A stretch of 64,000 bases of DNA. Origin: Kordia sp. TARA_039_SRF. Lineage in GTDB: Bacteria; Bacteroidota; Bacteroidia; Flavobacteriales; Flavobacteriaceae. This document shows positions 7,601 through 18,700 of the stretch, piece after piece. The position numbers and the translations under genes are program-made. The notes beneath the pieces were generated by a model, which saw only the letters and a list, made by a program, of their open reading frames with translations, ran no database searches and had not been told where the DNA came from. Where the stretch lies: assembly GCA_006383075.2 (NCBI GenBank), contig SMNH02000003.1:98425-162424 (forward strand), written 5' to 3'. The stretch's first letter is position 1. Each line of letters begins with the position of its first letter.

Positions 7601-10600
7601 TTTCCTCTGATGCGTATCGTTCCGCCAGGCAATGGCATTCCAGTTTCATCCAGTAAATATCCATAAATATTCCCTGTACTGTTTGTTTTAAAGTAGTCTT
7701 TCCATTTGAGATTGTTTAGGTATTTATTATTTCTGTATTCTAAATCTTTAAAACTCAGTCCAAAATAATTGAACTCTAAATGACTACGAAATGAAGGAAT
7801 ACGGTAATAGGTTTTTAAGTTGTAAAATTCATGTGAGGGACTTGTATTAAAACCATTTGCTTCTATACTTGGTGTTGAAGTGTAGGAATCGCGAAAAGGT
7901 CGGAAGTTTTTATTCCAATCGTGTACTACAAATTGATCGAGCGATTCGTCATACATAGACGCTAGTACTTCTGCGTTGCTAGGTTTATTCTCCAATCCGA
8001 GAATGGTGAATTTCCAAGTTTCAGGAGTTCCTGGTCGTAATTTGTTACGGAATGTGGTTGTTTTAATGTCTAAGTATTTTTTATCTTCATACAAATTGAT
8101 GGAAAATTGAGTTTTATAAAAGGTATTGAATTTTACATAGCTCATTCGGACACCAATATTGCCTGTCCAGTGTTTTTGGATAGGAATCTTTACAATTTTA
8201 GAACCTTTTTCAATAGTTTCTATAGTAGAAAAAACCGTTTCCCCTTCATGAAATGTTTGTACGTTTACGTGCAGTGGTACATCGCGTAAAGCCGTAGCTA
8301 ATTTTAGCAAAATAAATCCATCGTTTTTATATAAACTATTGCGTATTTCGTAGCTAAATAGTTCATTAGTCGCCAAGTACTGGTCGTTAGGATCAACAAG
8401 TGTAAAGGTGCGTGTTTCTCTGATGCTGTCCTTTAGTTTTTCATCGTACACAGCGGTTTCTAACTGATACATTCCCGATTCCCACGAAGAAGCATCTATT
8501 GTAAATTTGGAAGTTTTACCTGTGTTAAATGTTTCTTGGAACACTTTTGCCTCTTTTTTGTGTTGCGTTTCCGCTTCGTTGTATTGTGTGTATGGAAATT
8601 GCTGAACAAACGCTTCTTTCCCAATTATATGATAATCTGGTATTCCCCACGAACGCTTTTTTAGAATTCTCTCAGGATGTTGAAGCTTGTAAATTTTATA
8701 GTTTCCATTGGCTTCCACAGCAACATTGTTGACATCTTCTGTTAAAATCTCTACTTCCAACGGTAGCTTTTTATTGTTTTTCTTTGAAATATTTGCATAT
8801 AGTTTAAAACCTTTAGTGCTAACACTGACTATTTTTTCAGCTGTTTGTGTTTCGCCGTTGATATCAGTAATTTCAATGGAAACCGTGTATTGATACGCAT
8901 ATACTTTGTCCACATCAACAGTTTCATCGACCAAAGCCACAAAAGGAATATTGAAGTTTCCTTTTTCGTCCGTACGTGTTTCTGCTTCTTTAACTATTTG
9001 ACTTTCTTCGTTGTAACGACCGTATGCATTAATAACTCTTGAAATTTTATAGGAGACTTTGGCATTGGTAACAGCACTTCCTAGCAACGCTTTGGCTGTT
9101 CCTGTTACGTTTATGCTGTCATTAAAAGCAATGTTACTTGTTACAGGGTTCACAAGTACTTCAAAGCGTGGACGTTTGTATTCTTCTACTTTAAATGTGT
9201 ATTCTTCATTGTGAAATTCATCAATGGCGTCCCAAAATGGATGCTCACCCTCGTATTCATAATCTTGATCAACATCGATGGTAAAATCGCCCGTAACGCT
9301 GTTTTTTGGAATTTTAAAAGAGCCACTAAACGAACCAAACTCGTTAGTTTTTAAACGCATAAATTTTAGTTCTCCATCTTCAGAATCTACATACACTTCA
9401 CAAAAAACATTAGGCACCACAGCACTTACACCGTTTTTTTCCTGTAGCAGCAGTACTTTAAAATGTACGGTTTGTCCAGGTCGGTAAATGGCGCGGTCAG
9501 TAAAAACAAAAGGTCTGGCACGCCAATATGATGCGCCCTCTTCTTTTTCATATTTTCTCCCTAGCGAAACTGCCGCTGTATACAAAGTATCACCTTGATG
9601 AATAATATATTTTTCTACAATTTTATGTTTTGCACGCTTGTTAATTGTTGTTTTTCCGTAGCGATTTGTCCGTGCGGTTTGCTTGACCGTTTTTTTACGG
9701 TCGGCTATGTTGATTTTTGCATTGTGAATTGGCTTTCCGCTTTCACGATGTAAAATTGTGTACTCTTCTCGGTCATCGAATTCTGTGATAATTTCAGTCA
9801 GATTTGTCTTTTGAATGCTGTTGTATGAAACAATATTTCCTGCTTTGGGATTTTTGTCAACGTCCGAAAGCATTAGTAAATAATTGCCTAGGGGAAGTTT
9901 CGGAATGGCAATTTCAGTAGTGTGTTCAAAATAGTCTTTTGGAGTATTGGTTACATATACTTTTTGTACTAACGCTTTTTTATGCTTGATGAAATCTGCA
10001 ATTGTTGAATCGCGTTTTTCGTAATTCAAGCGCTCTATAAAACCATAAGGAATGCGATAGACTTTAAAATATAAGGAATCTATATTTTTGATTTCTACAC
10101 TAGCCAAAGCCGTTTTGTTGGAAGGACTAAATTCTTCGACGGTGAATTTTAGTTTTTTATCTTCAATTTTCTTTTGAAGCAGCGCACATTTGATGCCACC
10201 TTCGGAATTTGGATAGTTGGACGCCATGGTTTTGGTAAGCTCATCAGCTTTGAAACGCAAGGAATCAGTTTCGTTTTCTAATTTGTAATGGTTTAAACCA
10301 GAGATTCCTAGGTAATGATCGGCAAGTTCATAATTAATCAACGCTTCTAGCGGATTGTCTTGGTATTTTTTTGCTAGTTGCTGCAAAGCGGTACTATACA
10401 ACAAATCACTTTCAGGCTTTCCATGTATTTTAAGATACATCAACTTGAATCGTTGTAGCATTATTTCGACATGTGCATTGGTGTTGTTTTGTGCTGCTTT
10501 TTCAAGTTTTTGAAACAGTCGTAAAATATGCTGATTCGCAAAAATTTTTCCTGCTGTTATTGGAATGTCTCGTTTTAGAAATACCTCTGTTTGTGCAAAA

Positions 10601-11262
10601 TCTTTTTCAGTAATGGTATAGTTTTCTTCTTTAAGATATTTGTGTGGAATTTCATTTTCGTAAAAATCGAGCGCGTTGTGTGCTAAGATTTCAAACAAAC
10701 TCGAACGATATATTTTCATAGTTTCTTTTCCTTCCAAAAGCAACATATAGTCTTCCACGGGAAGCTGCAGGAGTGTTTCTTCGCGCGCAAGTGAACGTTG
10801 ATAATAGTTGTGAATTTGTGTTATGAACATTTCTTTATTCCACAATTCAATATCGTTTGGAATGGTGTCCAATAGTACTTCAGAACGTTCGTAAATTTTA
10901 TAGCGGTGTTTGTTTAGGTAATCATTCAACAATCGTGCATATAGGTTTTCTAAAATAGCATTTGCGGGAAATTTTTGTTTCGCTATTTCAGCCTGAAGAC
11001 TTTGTAAAACCTGCACTTCCGAATCTTCCGTAAGGAGCAACGAAAATTTAGCACGATAGAGAAAACTTTTTACAATTTGCGCTGTTTCCTGTACTTTATC
11101 TGCTTCTTTATAGATTTTTTCTACTAGTTTTTGAGCCGAAGCAAACTTTCCTTCCAATTCTAACGCTTCAACTTTTTGCCATTTTTTATCAAAATTGTAC
11201 TGCGCAATGCTACATTGTACACACAAAAACATCACAAAACAGATACGGTATATATTTTTCAT
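4657..11262 (-). CDS. Giant alpha-2-macroglobulin family protein with embedded SusC-type CarboxypepD-reg/TonB-plug module
   Basis: The protein has 2201 residues. The signal peptide is 1-20 (ends SIA, then Gln) with no lipobox, so a soluble periplasmic or secreted protein is likely. The N-terminal 550 residues are helical, probably repeat-like. A macroglobulin MG2-type domain starts near 580 (FVFTDRAIYRPGQTVHF). Residues 1197-1401 are a foreign-looking module: a carboxypeptidase-regulatory-like domain (DETGMPLPGG, TTDFDG, FSYVGYTP) plus a TonB plug (PLFVIDGVPV, SVLKDAQATALYG, RGAGGVVLVTTK). The A2M domain then resumes at about 1430 (NLQETAFFYPHL). The thioester motif CAEQ is at 1660-1663, followed by the alpha-helical thioester domain and C-terminal macroglobulin domains. 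The family traps proteases by bait cleavage and covalent thioester capture. The plug module sits where the bait region is expected. It is divergent from the 376-residue secreted-protein gene. Confidence 0.9.
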   Translation of the reverse strand: MKNIYRICFVMFLCVQCSIAQYNFDKKWQKVEALELEGKFASAQKLVEKIYKEADKVQETAQIVKSFLYRAKFSLLLTEDSEVQVLQSLQAEIAKQKFPANAILENLYARLLNDYLNKHRYKIYERSEVLLDTIPNDIELWNKEMFITQIHNYYQRSLAREETLLQLPVEDYMLLLEGKETMKIYRSSLFEILAHNALDFYENEIPHKYLKEENYTITEKDFAQTEVFLKRDIPITAGKIFANQHILRLFQKLEKAAQNNTNAHVEIMLQRFKLMYLKIHGKPESDLLYSTALQQLAKKYQDNPLEALINYELADHYLGISGLNHYKLENETDSLRFKADELTKTMASNYPNSEGGIKCALLQKKIEDKKLKFTVEEFSPSNKTALASVEIKNIDSLYFKVYRIPYGFIERLNYEKRDSTIADFIKHKKALVQKVYVTNTPKDYFEHTTEIAIPKLPLGNYLLMLSDVDKNPKAGNIVSYNSIQKTNLTEIITEFDDREEYTILHRESGKPIHNAKINIADRKKTVKQTARTNRYGKTTINKRAKHKIVEKYIIHQGDTLYTAAVSLGRKYEKEEGASYWRARPFVFTDRAIYRPGQTVHFKVLLLQEKNGVSAVVPNVFCEVYVDSEDGELKFMRLKTNEFGSFSGSFKIPKNSVTGDFTIDVDQDYEYEGEHPFWDAIDEFHNEEYTFKVEEYKRPRFEVLVNPVTSNIAFNDSINVTGTAKALLGSAVTNAKVSYKISRVINAYGRYNEESQIVKEAETRTDEKGNFNIPFVALVDETVDVDKVYAYQYTVSIEITDINGETQTAEKIVSVSTKGFKLYANISKKNNKKLPLEVEILTEDVNNVAVEANGNYKIYKLQHPERILKKRSWGIPDYHIIGKEAFVQQFPYTQYNEAETQHKKEAKVFQETFNTGKTSKFTIDASSWESGMYQLETAVYDEKLKDSIRETRTFTLVDPNDQYLATNELFSYEIRNSLYKNDGFILLKLATALRDVPLHVNVQTFHEGETVFSTIETIEKGSKIVKIPIQKHWTGNIGVRMSYVKFNTFYKTQFSINLYEDKKYLDIKTTTFRNKLRPGTPETWKFTILGLENKPSNAEVLASMYDESLDQFVVHDWNKNFRPFRDSYTSTPSIEANGFNTSPSHEFYNLKTYYRIPSFRSHLEFNYFGLSFKDLEYRNNKYLNNLKWKDYFKTNSTGNIYGYLLDETGMPLPGGTIRIRGKNIGTTTDFDGIYSINANPEDELLFSYVGYTPKIITVGNQKNINVQLTQGEALEAVAVVGYGGSVQSAKVSSSVVTVYGQSIQQVPVGTLDQILEGAAIGINISTGSGSAGQSSTIVIRGRSSLQGDVAPLFVIDGVPVNQNVFRNLSSQNITTLSVLKDAQATALYGSRGAGGVVLVTTKYGTRKEVIDGVEVTVGITEEDVDNIETRKNLQETAFFYPHLRTDAKGNVAIEFDAPEALSRWKFQLFAHQKDGIYGSILKNAVTQKELMVVPNMPRFLREKDTIVISTKVVNLQNKTTKGIASLRLVDAQTQVAIDEKIHLSEKDKAFTVDAKGNATLSWKLYIPEGVEAIQYKVLATAENFSDGEESVLPVLKNSLLLTEAKPFLVKAGEQKTITFEKLKNNTSSTLQNHQLTLEYTSNPTWNAIQSLPYLMEYPYECAEQTFARLYANAIAAHILQSSPKIKKVFEAWKVNGQLMSDLEKNPEFKSLLVAETPWVRDAASETARKQQLAILFDEKATEEMQKEMWLKLNDLQNESGGFVWFAGGKENHYITLHILQTFAHLVKLNVITEASEKLYFEDIIDDAFSYIDTYFLVAYARLRDKPNTASYAEQIPYLYTRSMNTDFIKIPTKVQKAIEVYLDNLQDEWLLLPINQKAMLALTLARMNRTKEAKKIMTALEESAVTSEENGMYWKELSNRRYASAYSIETHALLIEAFAEISKDDTIVQELQLWLLQQKQRNQWTTTKATTKAIYALLLNPKQFVAIKDNTKFTIGTEKISTKKLDETEKEAGTGYFKTAWRKDEISKDKATINVKNNGKTTGFGAVYWQYFETLDKVTKSEASKLQISKSLYVKETRNGEEILVPIEKKTLKIGDKITVRLTIRNEKEVEFIHLKDMRAAGLEPVTTLSEYKWQDGVGYYESTRDASTNFFFDRIPKGVFILEYEVRVNNTGNFSNGITTIESMYAPELRSHTKGIRLTFE
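7060..7674 (-). other. SusC-like CarboxypepD-reg plus TonB-plug insertion inside the A2M gene
   Basis: These are the codons for residues 1197-1401 of the 2201-residue A2M protein. The order and motifs follow residues 28-230 of the SusC protein encoded at 40695-43808: DETGMPLPG, TTDFDG, FSYVGYTP, GEALEAV, SLQGD, PLFVIDGVPV, RGAGGVV. Reading frame and flanks are uninterrupted. No beta-barrel follows. The A2M paralogue at 12758-18835 has an acidic linker at the matching position instead. Confidence 0.88.
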
Positions 11263-11391
11263 GAATATAATTTCCTTGGTTAGTGCAACAAATAACTAGA
11301 ATGCTTGTAAAAGATACAATAAAGGATTAGGGAACACACGTTTTGAATTAGGAAACGAATCTAAAAGGATTTTTAGTATCTTGAAACGTAT

Positions 11392-12522
11392 ATGAAAAAT
11401 CGATATCTACTTTTTGTTTGTTGTGTATGTACGTTCATGAACGTTTTTGCGCAAGGATTTCCGCTACCGAAATTGGCTTCTCCAGAAAGCACTTTTTATA
11501 CATATTTGGATAATGAATACATTTCCAATCCTGAAAAATTTAAGGGAAAAATAAAAAAAGTGGTGCGAACCTTACGGCAGTATGAGCAAGGTGTAAATCC
11601 GACGACGGTTGAAAAAGTAACGCTATTTTTAGACAACAATAAGAAAAGAACTAAAACGGTATCTCGCTATTATGTGTATGGAATTGAAGAGTATAAGGAA
11701 GAGGTGAATCATTTAGAAACTCCAGAAGCGACCATTACCAAAGAAGGAAATAAAACGATAAAAATTATAAAAGATGATGATCCGTATGCGGAATACGGAT
11801 ATACAGAAAAAGGAGACGATGTGTATGTGTATGAAAATGACCTTTTGCTAGCATTTTACAATAATAACGACAGTTTGGCGTATGCGTATAACGATAAAAA
11901 TCAGTTGACGTTTTTACAAACTTTTGAAAGTTTATTGCTCGATGAATTTGATGAAAATGGCGAAACCACTGCGCGTTGGCGTACCGTTTTTGAAGTACGT
12001 GGATTGGAAGTATTGGAGTATCAAAATGAATTGCCGAAGCAAAAAAATATCTATGATAAGTTTGGTGAAGTGATTGATATTTATAAAAAAACATATAACT
12101 ACAACGCTGATAAACTACTCACCAAATTCACAACTGAATATAAACGATATCTATCTGACGATTATGTAGCTTCTGTTCCAATCAATCAACAGGAATATGA
12201 GACATTTCAAAGAGTATTTACCAAAGATAGTCTTCAAACAGGAACGTTTCAATATTCCAAAACCAACAAAATCACAGCATATCAACGTACCAAAGGCGAA
12301 GAAAATGAAGTCTATAAAATCACTTATAACAAAGAAGATTTAATGTATTTGGTAGAAGGAACGCTTACGTTTTACCAAAAAGAAAAACTCGTTGCTTTAG
12401 ATGTGGAGTATGAATATTTGTATGATGACAAAGGCAATCCCAAAAGCATCAAAACATTTTACTACCTCGGCGGTGAAAAGATGATGGATAAAGAAACATT
12501 TTTTGAGATTGAGTATTATTAG
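11392..12522 (+). CDS. Secreted protein of unknown function with YD-like beta motifs
   Basis: The protein has 376 residues. The signal peptide is residues 1-20 (cysteine-rich core LLFVCCVCTFMNVFA, cleavage before Gln21), with no lipobox-like C-terminal cysteine and no T9SS sorting domain. The mature part is rich in Tyr, Asp, Lys and Thr and contains loosely repeated strand-turn units (YAYNDKNQLTFL, YDKFGEVIDIY, YLYDDKGNPKSI), which resemble the antiparallel hairpins of YD/RHS or YwqK-type proteins; this is a resemblance only. It is transcribed divergently from the plug-containing A2M gene across a 129-base gap, so shared regulation is possible. I do not recognise a named family. Confidence 0.65.
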   Translation: MKNRYLLFVCCVCTFMNVFAQGFPLPKLASPESTFYTYLDNEYISNPEKFKGKIKKVVRTLRQYEQGVNPTTVEKVTLFLDNNKKRTKTVSRYYVYGIEEYKEEVNHLETPEATITKEGNKTIKIIKDDDPYAEYGYTEKGDDVYVYENDLLLAFYNNNDSLAYAYNDKNQLTFLQTFESLLLDEFDENGETTARWRTVFEVRGLEVLEYQNELPKQKNIYDKFGEVIDIYKKTYNYNADKLLTKFTTEYKRYLSDDYVASVPINQQEYETFQRVFTKDSLQTGTFQYSKTNKITAYQRTKGEENEVYKITYNKEDLMYLVEGTLTFYQKEKLVALDVEYEYLYDDKGNPKSIKTFYYLGGEKMMDKETFFEIEYY

Positions 12523-12561
12523 AATGTTGAATGCTGAATTTTAAATTATTCTAAACCTTTT

Positions 12562-12690
12562 AACTATAGAAAATCATAGCTGTTCTCAATACATTTTTCC
12601 TTCATTTCGACAAGCTCAATGTGCGGAAAAATACTGACGTATTGTGGAACTTTAACTAGAATTGAGATAAGAGTATTGAGACTTTTTCAA
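12562..12690 (+). repeat. Dispersed intergenic element, diverged class I copy 3
   Basis: The core is 12575-12639: left arm CATAGCTGTTCTCAATACA, then a different hairpin (TTTTTCC 12594-12600 with GGAAAAA 12625-12631) enclosing CATTTCGACAAGCTCAATG, then ACTGACG and a degenerate GGAACTTTAACTAGAATTGAGA tail. It lies between the 376-residue gene and the stop of the second A2M gene. Confidence 0.72.
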
Positions 12691-12757
12691 GCCTAAACTT
12701 CAAATAGTAAATCACCAAACTGCTACATTGCTACATCAAATAATTGGTACATCAAAT

Positions 12758-15700
12758 TTAATCTACTTTCACACGAATTCCTTCGCTATGACTGCTAAAT
12801 TCTGGCGCGTACATACTTTGAATGGTTGAAATTCCATTGGAAAAATCACCTTTGTTGTTGACGCGCAAGTCGTACTCGAATACAAACAAACCTTTCGGTA
12901 AATAGTCAAAGAAGAAGTTGGTACTTGCATCTTTGGTACTTTCGTAATAGCCCAAACCGTCTTGCCATTTGTATTGCGATAACACGTTTATAGGCTCAAA
13001 TCCAGCTGCGCGCATGTCTTTTAAATGAACGAATTCCATAGGTCTATCATTTCGTAATTCAATGCGAACTCTTACCAAATCGCCCAATTCTAATTGCGTG
13101 TTTTCGTCGATTTCAGTAATGACCTCACCCGAAGCATCATACGTTCGCTTGAATAGTTTTTTACTCAATTTCAACGACGTTTCTGCGGTTGTAATTTTAT
13201 CTAAATCTTCAAAATATTGCCAGTACAATCCGCCCCAAGCGATCCCTTTTCCTGTTTTGGTTAAAGTTACTTTTGCCATTTCAGGTTGAACTTCATTGCC
13301 ATTCCACGAAGTTTTAAAATAACCTGTGCCAGCTTCTACTTTTACATTTTCGAGTTTTTCAGGCGAAATCTGCTGATTGCCCACTGTAACCTCAACCATG
13401 TCAGTTACCGAAAGCCAATCGCTTCCTTGCAACAATAACGCATATACTGCGTCGGCAGTAGCTTTGGTCGTTGACCAACGATTGGTTTGTTTGTGCTTCA
13501 GCAGCCATATTTTTAAATTATCTACGGAAGTGATATCATTCGAAACTTCCGAAAACGCTTCAATCAGCAATGCTTGCGTTTCAATCGGCGCCTGATACCA
13601 ATACCACGAACGTGTATTTGCTTTCCAGTACATGCCCAATTCGTCACTCGTAATGCTGTTTTCTTTGAGCGATTGCAGAATTCCGTTTGCCGTTTTTGTA
13701 CGCTCGTTTCTGTGTGCAATCAACGCCATCAATCCTTTGGAATACAAACTGCGACTCAGCCAATACTTGTCAATTTGACCTAAATAATAATCGCGAATTT
13801 TTTGTGCTTCTTCCGATAATTGAATTTCCTCAAAAAAGCTTCGCATGTACAAATAATGCAGTTGCGAATACGATAAACGGTCTTTGGATAAATCTGCGTC
13901 TTTGTCGTATTTGCGAATGTTTTTGTATTCTTTGATGAATTCAGCATCCAAATATTGAATTGCTTTTCGCAGTAGTTGTTGCGTGTTTCCATCTTTCGGA
14001 TTGAACACATTGAGCTTTTTTAAATGTCCAAAACCAGTTGCAATATGTTGTGTGATAAATCTATTATCGCGTCCGCCCGAAAACCAAGGGAATCCGCCAG
14101 AAGACGATTGCATTTGCTGTAATTTTTGCAGCGTGCGGGTTTCTTCATGTTGCATGCGATTGAGATCGAATAACAACGCAATTCGTTTTTTCTGAGCTGC
14201 TTCCGATTGCGCATCGCGAACCCAAGGTGTTTCTTGTAAAATCAAGGATTTTAATTCTTGGTTCTTTTCTAAATTGCTCAACAAAGCATCTGACGATTTC
14301 CACTGATTGAACACTTGCTGAATTCTCGGATTGCTATTCGCGATGTGACTCGCCAACGCATTCGCATAATAACGAGAAAACGTTTGCTCTGAACATTCAT
14401 ACGGATATTCCATCAAATATGGCAATGCTTGTACCGCATACCACGCAGGATTGGATGTGATTTCCAAACTCAATTTGTGATGCGAAAGTGTAGTCGATTT
14501 TGTTTCCGCCAATTTATCGAGCGTAAACGTTTTTGTTTCGTTAGAACGAATCCACATAGGCAAGGTTTCTGTCACCAACATACGATTTGACAATACTGGC
14601 AACGCATTTTGTTCGCCATCGCTGTAGTCGCCAGCTTTTGCCGTAATGGTGTATTGAATGGCTTGCAAATTCTTCGGAATGTACAACAACCACGATACTT
14701 GCGTATTGCCTTTTGCTGTTACTGAAAAGTTCTGTGATGGTTCACCTAAACGTGGAAATAAGGCAGGATTGATGTCATTTCCTGTAAACGGATCAATCAG
14801 TTGTAACATCGCTTCTCCGTTGAGATTTTTTTCGGAGAGATTCGAAATTTTTGTGCTAATGACTACGGCATCACCTTCGCGTACAAAACGCGGAGCATTT
14901 GGCAATACCATCAACTCTTTTTGTGTGACTGTTGTCAACGTTTTGGTTGCGGAATGCAATTCTTTGGTATGTGCTAACAATTGCAATTTCCACTTGGTCA
15001 ACGCTTCTGGAGTCGTAAAGGTAAACGATACATTGCCTTCGCTATCGGTTTGTAATTGTGGAAAGAAAAAGGCTGTTTCCTGCAAGTTTTTTCGAGGAAT
15101 GATAGCTTCTTTTTGTGTTGTTTCACCAATACTTTTTGGGTCTTTTGCGTTTAAAACAGTGGTGACTTCCATATTTTTTTCAGATTTTTCGACCATTGAA
15201 AAAGCAACTGCTTCTTCACTTTCTTCCCCAACCTCATCCATCACAACTTCTTCAGCTACAGGTACTGCTATTTTTCGTTGCACCATACTGGATGATTCTA
15301 ATGCGACAGCTCTTTGATATCGCGCTCTTCGATAGTTTGAAAGATAAAGCCCAAACCAATTTAAGCGGTCAAAAGTTTGTTTTTGGTAGCGACGCTCATA
15401 GTTTTCTTGGTCTCCAAAGCGAGCGATATAAAAACTAGTTTTATCGTCAATACTGACATAACTTCTGTACGAAGGTTGGTATATTGGATTAAAATTCCAC
15501 TGATGTGATTTGAATTGATCTAAGGAAGCACCATACATGCTCGACAATACTTCTGCGGCAACTTTTTCTCCTTTGGGACCTTTGATTTTAAAACTCCATG
15601 TTTCTTTGTCATTTGGCTTTAGTTTGTCTCTAAACGTTGTGGTTTCAATCGTCAAATCCGTTGGAGGATAGTTGACTTGAATGTTGAGCCGTTTTTCAAG

Positions 15701-18700
15701 AAAGCTATTGTACATTGTTCCTGAACAATGCACTACAAATCCGCCTTCGTCTTTCTTATCCACAGGAATTCGGAATAGTTGTTTGCCATCTTCTAGCGAA
15801 ATGGTGTACGAGTTTACAATTTGTTCGTCTTTTTCAATATCGACAGTCACTTTAAGGTCTTTTGAAGCAGAACGAACCGTTACCATAACGTCGTCGCCAG
15901 CTACATACGATGTTTTGTCAGCATATATTTCCAGCAACGCATTATCAGCCGCATACTTATCTTTCGGATTCCAAACATCGATGTATACAATGTCTTTAAT
16001 TTCAAATCCGTTGGCATCGGTTGTTACGATTTCTACCACATATTTTCCTGCGTCCCAGCGTTTGATTCTTTTCAGTTTAATGTTGGAGCTTTTTTCAGTA
16101 TCGAAAGTTTCGGTAAGAACGTTTTTTCCTTTGTTCCACGTTCTGAAATTTTGCTCTTCCTCCGAATACGCTTCATGCGGAAAGAGTTCTTTAAATTTAG
16201 CTTCCGCGATAGAAGGGAAGTCAGGCACTTTGTACGGGCGGTTGCGCAACACACGATTTGGCGCTTGTAATTTGTGAATGGTAATGGTTCCTTTGGCAGG
16301 AACTTTTTCACCATTTAAATTTTTCGTGATGATTTCTATGTTGTGATTACGTTTGGTAGCATCTAGTTTATCATTCATGGAAATACTTGCTTGCAAACTG
16401 TGATAACCTACGTGTATAATGGTAGATGTACTGCGTGTTTCGCCATTAATATCTGTAATATCAGCCGTTATATAATAGTCGAAAATCGGCAGCAAATCTT
16501 TGGTAGCGCTTGCTTCTGGAATGGCTTTAAAGTTGATATCAAACTGTCCGTCAGCGTTTGTGGTCGTTTCTCCACTTGTAATTTGTTGTTCAGAAGTTAC
16601 CAATGAAGGTCGTCTCCAATACATCCATGACGGATACCGTTGTTGTCGTTTTACCGAATAGGTCACTTTGGCATCAGAAATGCTGCTTCCCGCGTATGCT
16701 ATCGCTTTTCCTGTGACGGTTACGGTGTCATTTACTGCAAAGGTTTTGGTTACAGGTAAAAACTCTGCTTCAAACTTTGGACGTTTGTATTCTTCCACAG
16801 AAAAATAAACATCGCCCAAATTGCTGTCTTTAGAGGACGCTTGAATAGAAAAATTTCCTGTCAAGCCATTATTTGGGATGCTAAATTCTCCTTTGATAGA
16901 ACCATATTCGTTCGTCACAAACGTACGCTCTTCAATGATTTGATAATTGGCATCGCGTAGCACGACTTTTATATTTTCGTTGGCTACAATGTTTGAATTT
17001 TTTTCTTTTTGATGCACCAAAATTCCTTTGAAATGAACTGTTTGAGAAGGTCTGTAAATGCTTCTATCCGTAAATAAAAAGAGTCTTTCAGTAGTGCGTT
17101 CGTCTCTGTAATTTCTTCTGTAAAATGAAAAATCATCAAAATGCGCTAGGTCATTTTCCTTTGGAACTTTGATAGAAATATCATAAAAATTATGACTTCT
17201 GCTTGCTTCTAAAACCGCACTTCCTGTAGCGTCGGTTGTTAAACTCTTTTGCACGCTTTTGTCACGATATCCTTTTTTATAGGAAATAGTAAATGTTTGA
17301 TTGGCAATTGGTGTTCCGTTAGCTCTATCAGTCAGTTGAAAAATATAATTTTTTGCGGTCTGTTTGTGTGTAATGGCAGTATTAGTAACTTGCAAAACAT
17401 CCACTGCTATAAATGATTCGTTCAATTTTTTAGTAGGCGAAGCTGTTAGTACATAAAAACCATTTTCCAAAGGTGGAATTATCACTTCCGTACTGTGCGG
17501 CTGATAATCTTGCACTGATGGCAAACTAGAACTCCAAGTTTCATTCGTTGGCAAATTAGCGATAAATTGTACCGTCGATTTGTTTCGTCGTGCTTTTCTG
17601 TAGGCGTCAAGTTGGTTGTATGGAATTTTATGTACCGAATAGTACAGTGTATCCACATTTTTGTACGTGATGAGCATTTTGGAGTGTTTTCCAATCGGAA
17701 TCACTTCTTCGGTATTGATATCAATATCTTTTAGTAAAATATCATTTTTGATTTGCTTGCATCGCACCGCAGCTTCACTATCTGGGAATTTTGAAATGAC
17801 TTCATTGCAAAGCTCCATCGCTTTTTTGTATTCCCATTGGTATTTTTCTTTTGAATCGTGTCTAAACTTACTTCCTTGCTGTTCATGTAAATTAGCCAAT
17901 TCTGCAACATACATTCGCGAGTACGAATGCGTTGTATATGTAGTACTTTCGTTTTGATATGCTTGCATGAGCTTTTCTTTAGAATCATCAAAACTGGCTT
18001 TTTCTTCTACATACTGCAAGCGTTCAATATTGACATTAATCAATGCTTCTGGCGATTTGTCATTTAAGTGAAAACGAATCAGGTTTTGATAGAGTTGCAG
18101 CGCTTTAAATTCCCGCGAAAGCGAATCTTTTGTCGTTATAGTTAATTCCGTAAATAATTTTGCATCACACAGATATTCTTCATTGTCAATTGTAAAGATT
18201 TCTTCAGGCTTGATGATGTTATTTTCGGGTGTTTTGTAAAAATCTAAGGCATTGTGCGCTAAAAAGTCATACACTGTCGGGCGAAACTTTTTAGAACCTT
18301 CTTGCTCAACTAGAATGGCGTTAAATTCGCTTAAATTTATTTTCTGCAATTGTGACGCATTTTCGAGAGAAGCGTCTAAGTGTACAATGATTTCAGTAAA
18401 TATTGTTTGTAAATCCCACGTTCTAAAATCGGTAGTGTCAATCTTTTTTCCTGTTCGGGTACGATTGTAAAATTTATAACGATTCGATTTGAAATATTGC
18501 CAATATAACTGTCCTAAAATACTTTGCAAGATGTTTTTGGTGGGAAATGATTGTGACGCAATTTCGGCTTTTAACGAATTGATAATCGTCAATTCAGCAT
18601 CTTCTTCTAGCGTTAATTGATAGTTAGATTTGTGTAAAAAAGCTTTGACAATTTGGGGATTGTTTTGCTCTTTTTTAGCCAACGTATAAATTTCGGAAGC

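Noticed and set aside
7060-7674. Plug insertion as an assembly artefact copied from the susC gene at 40695-43808
   Set aside because: The two segments are clearly different at the protein level, the reading frame is continuous on both sides and residues at the junctions are unique, so a misassembly is unlikely though not excluded.
14658-15438. Long plus-strand open frames (219 and 80 codons) inside the second A2M gene
   Set aside because: They are antisense to a well-supported A2M coding region, have no signal or domain, and arise from its codon bias.
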